The translations under genes and the position numbers were made by a program. A stretch of DNA of 64,000 bases, from contig NZ_CP089538.1 in assembly GCF_021233055.1 (NCBI RefSeq), positions 1,993,501 through 2,057,500 of the forward strand, given 5' to 3'. Positions 17,757 to 28,200 of this stretch are shown here, piece after piece. The notes below the pieces were generated by a model, which made no database searches, was not told the DNA's origin, and was given only the letters and a program-made list of their open reading frames with translations. This stretch comes from Spirosoma oryzicola. GTDB lineage: Bacteria > Bacteroidota > Bacteroidia > Cytophagales > Spirosomataceae. How positions within the stretch are numbered: position 1 is the first letter of the stretch; every line of letters starts with the position of its first letter.

Positions 17757-18112
17757 GATAAGAGGCAGAGATATATTCTTTCTAATTACAAAATTGGGGG
17801 TTTGCTTGTTCCGAAAGGTTATCCAATAGAAAATATGTACTAAACTAATTAATGTAATGACAGTGAAAATAAGCCTGACAGTCCAATTGTGTGATAAATA
17901 ACTAACTGATAATTAGCAAATTAAAATGGATTCAGGTTTCTAAAAAGTTTATTTAAAATACACCTGTTTTCAGGGATAAAAATTGTGTATTTTATCTATT
18001 TGCCATTTGCTGCTTTTCTGATTTTGGCCTTTTCTTAGATAAAATTGATCTTAATCCTTTTGATGAATAAAGTGTGATAGAATAATCGACTAATAGTCAG
18101 ATGAAGCAGTTA
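17757..18112. other. AT-rich region upstream of mqo
   Basis: No gene is seen. The stretch is clearly more AT-rich than the coding DNA. On the minus strand CAATTTTG (near 17790) is a near match to the -7 box and may serve mqo. Two palindromes follow at 18113-18199. Confidence 0.35.
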
Positions 18113-18199
18113 GTGCCGTCAGGTTCTCAAACCTAACGGCACAATCCAGTGGTGTCGGTTTTGCGAACCGCGCGGGCGGCCCCGCCGACACCACTGGAT
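18113..18199. repeat. Mosaic palindromic element, copy 4 (two hairpins)
   Basis: GTGCCGTCAGGTT (18113-18125), loop CTCA-like, pairs with 18130-18142 with one G-T pair. Next to it ATCCAGTGGTGTCGG (18144-18158) pairs perfectly with 18185-18199. Bases 18151-18191 match 7517-7557 at 40 of 41 positions, although the loci are 10 kb apart. The element lies downstream of the heparinase-like gene. Confidence 0.85.
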
Positions 18200-18262
18200 A
18201 GGATCAGGATCATCGGACCATCAATTGATAAAAGAGACAAGGGTAGCCTACGAGTCGAAAGA

Positions 18263-20218
18263 TCACTTCGACAGATTGGCGATGGTAAGGCTCAGCCTGT
18301 CTGACGGTTTTGGTGTTAGCACATTGAAGTTGATTCGGTAGATGGTATCGCCCCATTTCGTAATGATCCCACGGTCTTCGGGAGCATCCAGCTTTACTTT
18401 TTCGATGGAAGGCGTCATCTGCTTGGCGTTATAGCTGACCACGAAATCGCTGGCTTGGCCTCCTTTTGGGTTGTAATGAATAATCAATTCGCCGGGTTTT
18501 CCAACTTCCGCCGGGTAGCAAGTCATCACGTGTTGGGTAATAGAGCTGGCATTTTTCAGGTTGACAACGTCGTCAATCTGAACGTTTTTTCCCCGATTCA
18601 GTCGGATGGTTCGTTGCCAGTGGTTTATGTTCGCGTCGGTTGGGTACGCCTGTGAAATGTCAACGGTAAACTGTGGCGAAGCGTTATCGGCTTTGTACGA
18701 AACATCGGTCGCTTTGAACGACATACCGGGTGGCTGGTTTTTACCGTTGATGGTCGGCAGATTGTGGTAATCCGAACAATTGTACCAGATGTCGTAACGT
18801 TTGTTGCTGAACGTTTTGGCTGTGTACGTGCCCCGGCCAACGTCGATCAATAGCGGTTGCCCGTCGTAGTAGACGACATACGTGCCGATGTCGTTGTGGT
18901 TATGGCTTTCGTCATTATGGCCTCCCTTGGCCGCTACGTAAAAGCCTTTCGTCGTTCCTGCCTGATCGCGGGCGGCAAACACCTGAAGGTCGGGTAGCCA
19001 GATGTTTTGGGGCAGCGGCAACCCCTGCGCGGCTTTCTGGTATTCGTCCTGCATGAACAGGGCGTAGAAGTGTCTGAAGTAATGAAATTTGCCGATGTTG
19101 CCTTCTTCGGGTTTGCGATAAAACGCGCCAAACCTCATCATATCCGGGTCGTTGATGGCTTTGCCGTAGCGGTAAATCATCGTTGCGGCCATGCCTGGTT
19201 GCGGATCGGCGTCGGCGAAATTCAGAAAGTACTTGTCGCTGATCTGAGCGCGGTAGATGAACCGGCCCATGTTGCGAAATTTCTCATCAGCGTACACGTA
19301 CTGAAAGGCATCGTTACTAGCCAGATTGAGCATAGCGATGTTATCGTACAGGGAAGCGGCAGCAGCACCCCAGTAGCTGGGTCCTTCGTCGCAACCACCA
19401 TCTTGCGGATAAGGATTCAAAAATTCGTCGAGCACGTCCAGCACTTTGGCGACCGAGGCCGTTCGCTTATCGTCGTCTTTTTCGAGCAGCAGAACGGCGT
19501 TCAGCCAGTTCGAGCAAATCCAGGGATTCCAGTTGTTCGGTGCTCGTCCGTTGGCCGTTTTCGTCATCCAGCCGTGGGGCTTGGTCATCAGCGGGTCAAA
19601 AATGCGGTACCTGGTTTCGGTGGAGATGCGCTTTCGGATTTGCGGAGAAACAGCGTCCAGCTTATCACCCAGATAATAATCGACCCAGGCCAGATAGGTG
19701 GCGGTTTCGGCGGCAAACAGATCAACGAAGGGTTTCGATACGTCCATCAGCCCCGCGTACTCCTTCGACTTGGGCAAATGGGCGGGAACGCCCCAAAAGG
19801 ACTCCTCGCAGATGGACCACACGCCGTCGATAATCGGATCAACAAACCGTCCTTTGTTTTCGTAGATTTCAGCGAGCAGGAGCGTACCCAGCACCTCACG
19901 TTTTTCAAAGCTTACGGCCTGAAACTGATCCCGGTCGCCAGTCCGTTCGATCAGCAGCGATTTGGTCGCCGGAATGTACGGCCATTGGTAGTTGAGGTAC
20001 GATTCAGCTTTTTTGAGATACGCCTGCATCATTTTCTGATCGGCCCTGGCCCATCCAGCCCGGTCGTCGCGTTTGGGAAACGGTGTCCACTGCGCTTGTG
20101 GAACCAAGACTTTTTTTAGCTCACTGGACGAAAACTTTCCGCTTAGCAGGTCCTGCGTTTGGGCCGCTATGGAAAAGAAGAGTAAAGAAGCTGTTACCAG
20201 CATCAGGAATTTTTTCAT
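18263..20218 (-). CDS. Secreted heparinase II/III-like polysaccharide lyase
   Basis: A 651-residue exported protein (signal peptide ending near FFSIAAQ) with an all-alpha toroid part (about residues 60-390) and a C-terminal heparinase II/III beta-sandwich region. The conserved stretch KGGHNDESHNHNDIGTYVV, with GQPLLIDVGRGTY after it, is the hallmark of this fold; His and Asn in it are the expected metal and catalytic surroundings. Related lyases cut uronic-acid polysaccharides (heparan, alginate, other glycuronans) by beta-elimination. It is divergent from an alginate-lyase-family gene, so uronate-polymer breakdown is a sensible joint role. The exact polymer is unknown. Confidence 0.88.
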   Translation of the reverse strand: MKKFLMLVTASLLFFSIAAQTQDLLSGKFSSSELKKVLVPQAQWTPFPKRDDRAGWARADQKMMQAYLKKAESYLNYQWPYIPATKSLLIERTGDRDQFQAVSFEKREVLGTLLLAEIYENKGRFVDPIIDGVWSICEESFWGVPAHLPKSKEYAGLMDVSKPFVDLFAAETATYLAWVDYYLGDKLDAVSPQIRKRISTETRYRIFDPLMTKPHGWMTKTANGRAPNNWNPWICSNWLNAVLLLEKDDDKRTASVAKVLDVLDEFLNPYPQDGGCDEGPSYWGAAAASLYDNIAMLNLASNDAFQYVYADEKFRNMGRFIYRAQISDKYFLNFADADPQPGMAATMIYRYGKAINDPDMMRFGAFYRKPEEGNIGKFHYFRHFYALFMQDEYQKAAQGLPLPQNIWLPDLQVFAARDQAGTTKGFYVAAKGGHNDESHNHNDIGTYVVYYDGQPLLIDVGRGTYTAKTFSNKRYDIWYNCSDYHNLPTINGKNQPPGMSFKATDVSYKADNASPQFTVDISQAYPTDANINHWQRTIRLNRGKNVQIDDVVNLKNASSITQHVMTCYPAEVGKPGELIIHYNPKGGQASDFVVSYNAKQMTPSIEKVKLDAPEDRGIITKWGDTIYRINFNVLTPKPSDRLSLTIANLSK

Positions 20219-20456
20219 GGATCGGGTTTAGTTGAGGTAGAGGGTACAAAGGTTCCTAACGAGCAATGACCAGCCTGAAAGAGGCAATCGTTTCGGTGCG
20301 GGTGGCTTTCGGGAAAAGAGAATAGTCATCCTTTTTTACTTATAAAAGCGCTGATTATCAATGGTTACGATCAGCGAAATAACCCGGTGCGGTAGGCTTT
20401 GCGAGTAAAAGTAGGGTTCGCACTGCTTCGACTTGTTGAAATCAAAGGTCAGGCCA

Positions 20457-21629
20457 ATGCAACGGTGGAGGATACTGGTTATCATTACCATAAGTCAGTT
20501 TTTTAGGACAGTTGCCTTCTGTCAATCCATGGAACGGAGCCCGGTTCTATCGACCTTGCAGCCGTATAATCTGGCCGAAGCGCGTTGGGCGATGCAGCAG
20601 GAGCCCGTTACCGTTACGACCCAAACCTCAGCCCGGAGCGCGGGAAACCAGCATGACTTCTTTTCGGAAGGCGACTACTGGTGGCCCGACTCGGCTAATC
20701 CGCAGGGGCCATACATCCAGCGGGACGGCCTGACCAATCCAGACAATTTTGTTGCTCACCGGCAGGCTATGATCCGCTTTAGTCGGATCGTGGGTGCTCT
20801 CGCATCGGCCTACGTAATCACTCGTGACGAAACCTACGTCCGGCAGGCGTTTCGCCATCTTAACGCATGGTTTGTCAACCCGGCAACGCGAATGAATCCA
20901 TCGTTGCTGTACGCGCAGGCGATCAAAGGACGGGCAACCGGGCGCGGTATCGGTATAATTGACACCATCCACCTGATGGAAGTCGCACAGGGCGTTCGGG
21001 TGATGGCAAAGGCAAAAAGCGCTGACAAGCGATCAGTGGCCGCTATTCGTCGCTGGTTTGCCGATTACCTGACCTGGCTGACAACGCATCCGTATGGCAA
21101 AGACGAGATGAACGCCAAAAACAATCACGGCACCTGTTGGGTGATGCAGGTAGCGGCCTTTGCCCGGCTGACCAATAACGACACGCTACTGGCCTTCTGC
21201 CGAAACCGGTACAAAACCGTTTTATTACCCGAGCAGATGGCCGCTGACGGAAGCTTCCCGCAGGAACTGCGCCGAACCAAGCCATACGGTTATTCGCTGT
21301 TTAACCTGGATGCGATGACAACCATCTGTCAGATTCTGTCCATTCCCTCCGACAACCTGTGGCACTACCAGACACCCGATGGGCGCACAATCCGGCGGGG
21401 TATTGATTACCTGTATCCGTTTGTGGCAAACAAACCATCCTGGCCGCTAAAGCCCGACGTCATGTACTGGGAAAACTGGCCCGTGGCTCCGCCTTTTCTC
21501 GTGTTTGGGTTCAATGCGTTCGGGCAAAACGATTGGCTGCAAACCTGGAAAAAACTCGACCATGCGCCACACGTAGACGAGGTACTGCGTAATCTGCCCA
21601 TTCGTAATCCGCTTATCTGGCTGGAATAA
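20457..21629 (+). CDS. Secreted alginate-lyase-family protein
   Basis: A 390-residue exported protein with leader MQRWRILVIITISQFFRTVAFCQ. It fits the alpha/alpha-toroid alginate lyase family (Pfam alginate_lyase): DYWWPDSANPQGPYIQRDG, a Bacteroidota hallmark for this family, AFRHLNAWFVNPATRMNPSL, the region NAKNNHGTCWVMQ with the conserved Asn-His, and FPQELRRTKPYGYSLFNL. An open frame extends to a TTG at 20433 but ATG 20457 gives a proper leader. Homologues depolymerise mannuronate-type polymers, but many with this architecture are uncharacterised. It stands next to, and divergent from, the heparinase-like gene. Confidence 0.88.
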   Translation: MQRWRILVIITISQFFRTVAFCQSMERSPVLSTLQPYNLAEARWAMQQEPVTVTTQTSARSAGNQHDFFSEGDYWWPDSANPQGPYIQRDGLTNPDNFVAHRQAMIRFSRIVGALASAYVITRDETYVRQAFRHLNAWFVNPATRMNPSLLYAQAIKGRATGRGIGIIDTIHLMEVAQGVRVMAKAKSADKRSVAAIRRWFADYLTWLTTHPYGKDEMNAKNNHGTCWVMQVAAFARLTNNDTLLAFCRNRYKTVLLPEQMAADGSFPQELRRTKPYGYSLFNLDAMTTICQILSIPSDNLWHYQTPDGRTIRRGIDYLYPFVANKPSWPLKPDVMYWENWPVAPPFLVFGFNAFGQNDWLQTWKKLDHAPHVDEVLRNLPIRNPLIWLE

Positions 21630-21661
21630 AGCGCGTACCGAGTAGTCTTTTCTACCGAGAG

Positions 21662-22966
21662 TTATCGCAAACTCTCAACGTCGATTTCCTTGGCATTTCG
21701 GGTGAGCAGGTGAATGATTGTCCAGGCGATCAGGTATGTGAAGGCGCAAATGGTAAACAGCAGGTTGTAGCCCCCCGTCAGATTTCCGGCGGTTTTGTAC
21801 TCATCGAGCAGACTACCAATCAGCATGGGGAAAAGAATACCGCCCAACGCGCCCGCTGTACCGGCAATACCGACAATCGAACTAACGGCCTGTTTCGGAA
21901 AGAGATCCGACGCGAGCGTAAATACGTTGGTTGCCCACGCCTGATGGACCGCCACCGCCACGCTCAGTAACCCTACGGCTACCCAAACATCGGTAACGAA
22001 CTGAGCCAGCATAATTGAAATTTCGATGAGGGCAAACGCAAAGAGTACGGTCTTTCTGGCTTTTAGCGTCGGCCACCCGTTCTTGATCAATTGAGAGGAT
22101 AGGTAGCCCCCGCCGATGCTACCTAAGGTCGTAGCTGTGTAAATAAGCATGAGTTCGACGCTCGGCTTTTTTAGATCCAGATTGAACGTGGACGAAAAAT
22201 AGGAGGGAAGCCAGAACAGGAAAAACCAGTAAATCGGATCGATCAATCCTTTGCCAGTGATCACCGCCCAGGTTTGCGGAAAGGTAAACAGCTTGAACCA
22301 TTTGATGGGCCGTTTCGTGGCATCATCGTTGTCCGTTGCTTCCTGATCACTGACGATATACTGGTATTCCTCCGACGTTAAGCGAGGTTGCCGGGTCGGA
22401 ATGTCGTAAAAAATGAGCCAGGCGATTAGCCAGACGAAGCCCAGCGCCCCGGTGATCCAGAATACATTTTGCCAACCATACTGCGTCAAAATCCAGGGGA
22501 CGACCAGTACGGCGACGACAACGCCAATGCTGGTGCCCGCGTTGAACAAGCCCGTTGCCAGCGCCCGTTCTTTTTTCGGAAACCATTCGGCCACAGTCTT
22601 GACGGCTGCCGGGTAGTTGCCCGCTTCGCCGATTCCTAGGCCAACCCGCGCCATGCTGAACCCAAACACCGACCGGGCGACAGCATGTAACATGCCGGCT
22701 ATGCTCCACAGGACGATGGTAACGGAATACCCGACCTTCGTTCCTACTTTATCAATGATCCAGCCGAACAGCAATAAGCCAACGGCATAGGCCGCCGTGA
22801 ACGCCATAACAATCCGGGAAAAATTGGTTTCGCTCCAATTAAATTCCTTTTCTAACGTGGGCTTCAACAAACCAATAATTTGCCGGTCTAAATAATTAAT
22901 AGTAGTTGCGGTGAATAACAGGAATACAATAAACCATCGGTAGTTTTTTACTTTAAATGTTGACAT
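21662..22966 (-). CDS. ACS-family MFS transporter (hexuronate/aldonate type)
   Basis: A 434-residue transporter with 12 hydrophobic segments. The first segment contains TATTINYLDRQIIGLLKPTLE, typical of the anion:cation symporter family that includes ExuT, GudP and DgoT of E. coli. GEAGNYPAAVKTVAEWFPKKERALATG is the loop 4-5 signature. ATG 22966 is chosen; the frame upstream begins only at a TTG. It is the last gene after eda, dgoK and the PQQ dehydrogenase on the same strand, with a hairpin between, so it should import the sugar acid that this pathway uses, either an aldonate or a 2-keto-3-deoxy acid. A close paralogue lies at 52495-53814. Confidence 0.9.
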   Translation of the reverse strand: MSTFKVKNYRWFIVFLLFTATTINYLDRQIIGLLKPTLEKEFNWSETNFSRIVMAFTAAYAVGLLLFGWIIDKVGTKVGYSVTIVLWSIAGMLHAVARSVFGFSMARVGLGIGEAGNYPAAVKTVAEWFPKKERALATGLFNAGTSIGVVVAVLVVPWILTQYGWQNVFWITGALGFVWLIAWLIFYDIPTRQPRLTSEEYQYIVSDQEATDNDDATKRPIKWFKLFTFPQTWAVITGKGLIDPIYWFFLFWLPSYFSSTFNLDLKKPSVELMLIYTATTLGSIGGGYLSSQLIKNGWPTLKARKTVLFAFALIEISIMLAQFVTDVWVAVGLLSVAVAVHQAWATNVFTLASDLFPKQAVSSIVGIAGTAGALGGILFPMLIGSLLDEYKTAGNLTGGYNLLFTICAFTYLIAWTIIHLLTRNAKEIDVESLR

Positions 22967-22994
22967 AAACAACAAAAGTTAACGTAAATAATAG

Positions 22995-23037
22995 GTATTT
23001 TTTGTCATCCCGACGCAGGAGGGATGACAAAAAATAC
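22995..23037 (-). terminator. Strong hairpin between eda and the MFS gene
   Basis: GTATTTTTTGTCATCCC (22995-23011) pairs perfectly over 17 bases with 23021-23037 around a nine-base loop. It has T-runs on both strands and lies about 110 bases after the eda stop, before the MFS gene. It could end the dgoK-eda transcript or reduce read-through to the transporter. Confidence 0.75.
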
Positions 23038-23144
23038 GGCCCCAAATAGATCACTTATTGATTGATTATCAATAAGTAAAATTCATTGTTCACGTAAAGT
23101 TAGGGCTGCGTAAGGGAGTGGGACCGCAATGGAAAACGCACGTA

Positions 23145-23804
23145 TTATTTTTGAACAGAATCCTGAAGGATAGCCGCAAACTTTTGAAAATGGGCTTTTA
23201 ATCCTGGCCAGTCTTTTTTCTGTATAAGCGCTTTATCGAACAGGTGTCCGCCAACGCCTAAGCCGTCTGATCCAGCCTTGTAATAGGCGGCCATATTGTC
23301 TAAATTGATACCACCGGTTGGCGCTAACTTCACCTGATCCAAAGGCGCTTTTACGTCTTTGATGTAATCGGGTCCCAGCGACGTTGCCGGATAAACTTTA
23401 ACCATCGAAGCGCCCAACGACCAGGCCGTATAAATTTCGGATGGGGTAAAGGCACCGGGGAAAATGGGAATGCCCTGCTTCACACTGGACTTGATTACTT
23501 TCTTGCTAATGATCGGTGTGACAACGAATTGCGCCCCGGCTTCCAGCGCTTTATCCAGATCGTCTTTGGTGCAGACCGTACCCGCGCCGATGTTTAAACC
23601 CGCATTCTCGTTTTCGACCGCGTACCGGATGATTTCCTCCGCGTCGGCGGTGTTCATGGTTATTTCGATCGTTGTCAGCCCGGCCTCCCGGTAAATGGGA
23701 AGAATGTGCTTGATCGTGTCAAACGATAAGCCTCGTATGATACCAATGAGTGGCGCTCTGGAAAATAGCTCCCACGAAAAAGGAGTTTGATTCAACGTAA
23801 TCAT
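23145..23804 (-). CDS. eda: KDPG/KDPGal aldolase
   Basis: A 219-residue class I aldolase that splits 2-keto-3-deoxy-6-phosphogluconate or its galactonate epimer into pyruvate and glyceraldehyde-3-phosphate. Family landmarks: IGIIRG, the catalytic Glu in TTIEITMNT, GAGTVCTKDD, the substrate loop TPIISKKV, FPGAFTPSEI and the Schiff-base Lys in MVKVYPATSLGPDY. Its start overlaps the end of dgoK by four bases. That pairing points to the phosphogalactonate route (DgoA-like role), although enzymes of this family often accept both epimers. Confidence 0.93.
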   Translation of the reverse strand: MITLNQTPFSWELFSRAPLIGIIRGLSFDTIKHILPIYREAGLTTIEITMNTADAEEIIRYAVENENAGLNIGAGTVCTKDDLDKALEAGAQFVVTPIISKKVIKSSVKQGIPIFPGAFTPSEIYTAWSLGASMVKVYPATSLGPDYIKDVKAPLDQVKLAPTGGINLDNMAAYYKAGSDGLGVGGHLFDKALIQKKDWPGLKAHFQKFAAILQDSVQK

Positions 23805-24808
23805 TTGTTTACGGGTAATAGCTGGCCCTGAATTACTTTAACTTGTCCAGCGATAGTGGCTTTATCATTTAAATCGGGGGGGACGGTAATGGTCCGCTCG
23901 GATAAATTCAGTTCTTCCATCGCCAGTTTATACAGCTCATACAGATTGGTGCCGCTGCATAAGATCAATGGCCAATCCTTTTTGTCAATCAGCGATTTTA
24001 ATTCAGCGCCGATAAGCAGGCCGCTTAAATAAAGTGTGTTTTGTTTTTTGGTTAATAAGTCGAACAATTGATTGGTGCGTACGCGAAATAAACTTGTTAA
24101 GGTCGATGTCGCCATTGCCTCTTTGAGGCCAAGTTTAAAACCGTCTAATTCATCCGTGGAGAGCGTAATTAAATTGGCCGGTTCCACGGAATCCTTTAAA
24201 ATACTGTAGTGCGACATGAGATTGAAGACTTCCCCTGTCATGAAGGTCTGGAAATCGGTAACCTGCTGATTCTGGATGTAGATGTGCTTGGAATGCGTAC
24301 CGGGAACGATGAGAATCGCATCGTCAATCCGGGTACGCGCGGTTTCGAGCAGAGCCAGAACGCCAATTAGCTGCGTTTCTTCTCCCCGCATGACATCGTG
24401 GGTGGTTCGAACCCCGGAAATCAGCGTGATGTCGTGCGGAAAGCCGTCCTGCGCATCGATTCGCCGGACGCTGGCCTGACTACCATCGACCGGAAACGGT
24501 AACGTAGCGTACGGAACTTCATCCATACCGATGGACGAAGAGGCCATGCCGGAAATGACGATTGAGATCGTGTCTAGATTGATACCGACTTTTTCGGACA
24601 GGTTATCAATTTGTCGTTTCAAATGCTGTCGGAAGAAGTGTTCACGGGATATGCCACTCGTTTCGCCATGATTCTTCCAGGCATTAAACGTGCTGGCAAC
24701 ACCTTCTGACGATGTTACCTCGCCGACAAGGTCAAGGTTGGGTGTGTTTATCAGTCGCAACCGGAAAGACGACGTTCCCCAATCGCAACCTAACAGATAG
24801 TTTCTCAT
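23801..24808 (-). CDS. dgoK: 2-dehydro-3-deoxygalactonokinase
   Basis: The 335-residue kinase phosphorylates 2-keto-3-deoxygalactonate with ATP. It has the DgoK pattern: N-terminal phosphate loop LLGCDWGTSSFRLRL, ISGMASSSIGMDEVPY, ISGVRTTHDVMRGEETQ, VPGTHSKHIYI and the GEVFNLMSHYSIL stretch. It is cytoplasmic. It lies 21 bases after the PQQ dehydrogenase stop and overlaps eda by four bases, so the three genes are almost surely co-transcribed. This kinase-aldolase pair is the clearest sign that the locus degrades galactonate or a stereochemically related acid. Confidence 0.93.
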   Translation of the reverse strand: MRNYLLGCDWGTSSFRLRLINTPNLDLVGEVTSSEGVASTFNAWKNHGETSGISREHFFRQHLKRQIDNLSEKVGINLDTISIVISGMASSSIGMDEVPYATLPFPVDGSQASVRRIDAQDGFPHDITLISGVRTTHDVMRGEETQLIGVLALLETARTRIDDAILIVPGTHSKHIYIQNQQVTDFQTFMTGEVFNLMSHYSILKDSVEPANLITLSTDELDGFKLGLKEAMATSTLTSLFRVRTNQLFDLLTKKQNTLYLSGLLIGAELKSLIDKKDWPLILCSGTNLYELYKLAMEELNLSERTITVPPDLNDKATIAGQVKVIQGQLLPVNK

Positions 24809-24829
24809 AAATGCTTTGTTTTAGTGCTT

Positions 24830-27064
<2,235 letters not shown>

Positions 27065-27099
27065 GGGTTGGTTGAGTCGGTTAAAAAAGGAAATGGATC

Positions 27100-27131
27100 A
27101 ACGAGGAATCGTTATAACGAGGAATCGTTAT
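27100..27131. repeat. Tandem 16-base repeat with inner palindromes
   Basis: AACGAGGAATCGTTAT occurs twice in tandem (27100-27115 and 27116-27131). Each copy contains AACGA-GGAA-TCGTT, so two adjacent small hairpins can form. It overlaps the stop of the mutarotase-like gene and precedes the PQQ dehydrogenase start by about 36 bases. Confidence 0.85.
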
Positions 27132-28102
27132 TTGGCTTTCTCGTAAAATTCGTACGTGATCGTCCACGTTACTTCCTGACCAGGAGCCGCTTCCAGACGG
27201 ATGTAAGGCTCTGGACAGGAAGTGGTTGCGCAGGCCCAGTAGACCAACTTTTCTAGAGGCTGATCGCCCGTAATACGCACGCCCGCGCCGATTTTTTTAT
27301 TTTCGATACGGATGTCGTAATCCTTAGCGGTAGACGACAAACCTTGCAAACCCGCGCTGAAAACGGTTTCTTTTTTCTCGAAATCGCGCGAATAGACGAG
27401 CCGGTTGCCCTGCGTCTGAATAAGATCGCCAAACCCTTTACCGTCCGCTTTGACCGTAAACGGAAGTTCTACTTCAATGCCGGGGCCAGTGGGTTGCTTG
27501 TCGATGACAAAAAAATTGTGATTGTACACGCTCGTCCTGATGGGTTGCTTCCCTGTGTTTTTCAGACGGTGTTCCAGAATGAGTTCAGGTTTCCCTTTCG
27601 TCAACCGGACCGTCTTGAGGTAGTGGTACCCATAGCCCGTAGCGGGATCGGTCAAATCGTGCGTAAAATCAACGTGATCGCTGTACCGGTCGACTTGCCG
27701 CTTGCCCGGATTGGCTATGTCGTAATAGCGAGCGAAGGTGTAGGGCTTATCGTCGGGTTTTCGCAATGCGCCAACGCCTATTTTGACGAAGGTATCACCC
27801 GCTTTGGCGTCGGTATAATTGAGCGGAGTAAATTCTTCGACGGGGCCGTTGATCGCGTCATGCAGCTTGGGATCGTAATTGTCAAACCACTGATCGACGA
27901 AATTATGGCCTTTGTAAGTAAGGTTTTTGAACGCTCCCGACCAGTCGAAACGGGTTCCCCGGTAATAGCCCTGCTGTTCATCGGGTAGATACAGCGTGGT
28001 CTGAATGAGTCCGTTCGACAATTCTGTTTGAGGCCATTCTGCCGGGGGCGTGGTGCTACACAGCCCAAGAGCGCCGACTGCTGCGATGAGTATTTTTTTC
28101 AA
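27128..28102 (-). CDS. Exported mutarotase-like fold protein
   Basis: A 324-residue protein with a signal peptide (KKILIAAVGALGLCSTTPP). The body, with NGLIQTTLYLPDEQQGYYRGTRFDWSGAF at its start, YHYLKTVRLTKGKPELILEHRLKNTG in the middle and VYNHNFFVIDKQPTGPG, looks like the galactose-mutarotase-type beta-sandwich seen in Bacteroidota proteins of unknown function. No ATG fits; a TTG at 28102 begins a good leader, while the longer frame starts at another TTG by a hairpin. It sits between susD and the PQQ dehydrogenase gene, so anomer exchange or sugar binding ahead of oxidation is an attractive but unproven role. Confidence 0.72.
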   Translation of the reverse strand: MKKILIAAVGALGLCSTTPPAEWPQTELSNGLIQTTLYLPDEQQGYYRGTRFDWSGAFKNLTYKGHNFVDQWFDNYDPKLHDAINGPVEEFTPLNYTDAKAGDTFVKIGVGALRKPDDKPYTFARYYDIANPGKRQVDRYSDHVDFTHDLTDPATGYGYHYLKTVRLTKGKPELILEHRLKNTGKQPIRTSVYNHNFFVIDKQPTGPGIEVELPFTVKADGKGFGDLIQTQGNRLVYSRDFEKKETVFSAGLQGLSSTAKDYDIRIENKKIGAGVRITGDQPLEKLVYWACATTSCPEPYIRLEAAPGQEVTWTITYEFYEKAK

Positions 28103-28156
28103 GGTCGTATGCGTTTGTTGGACGTGTTTGCAGAGTATTCCTAATGATGTCAACTG

Positions 28157-28186
28157 GTGGCGTCAGTTTCTCAAAACTGACGCCAC
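28157..28186. repeat. Mosaic palindromic element, copy 5 (single hairpin)
   Basis: GTGGCGTCAGTTT (28157-28169), loop CTCA, and its perfect complement (28174-28186). It lies 14 bases after the susD stop and before the mutarotase-like gene. Loop and layout match the core module at 4846-4871. Confidence 0.85.
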
Positions 28187-28200
28187 TTCGGAAAAGCGTA

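Noticed and set aside
19007..20119. A 370-codon open frame on the plus strand
   Set aside because: It is antisense to the heparinase-like gene, which has clear family motifs; the frame shows no protein-family character.
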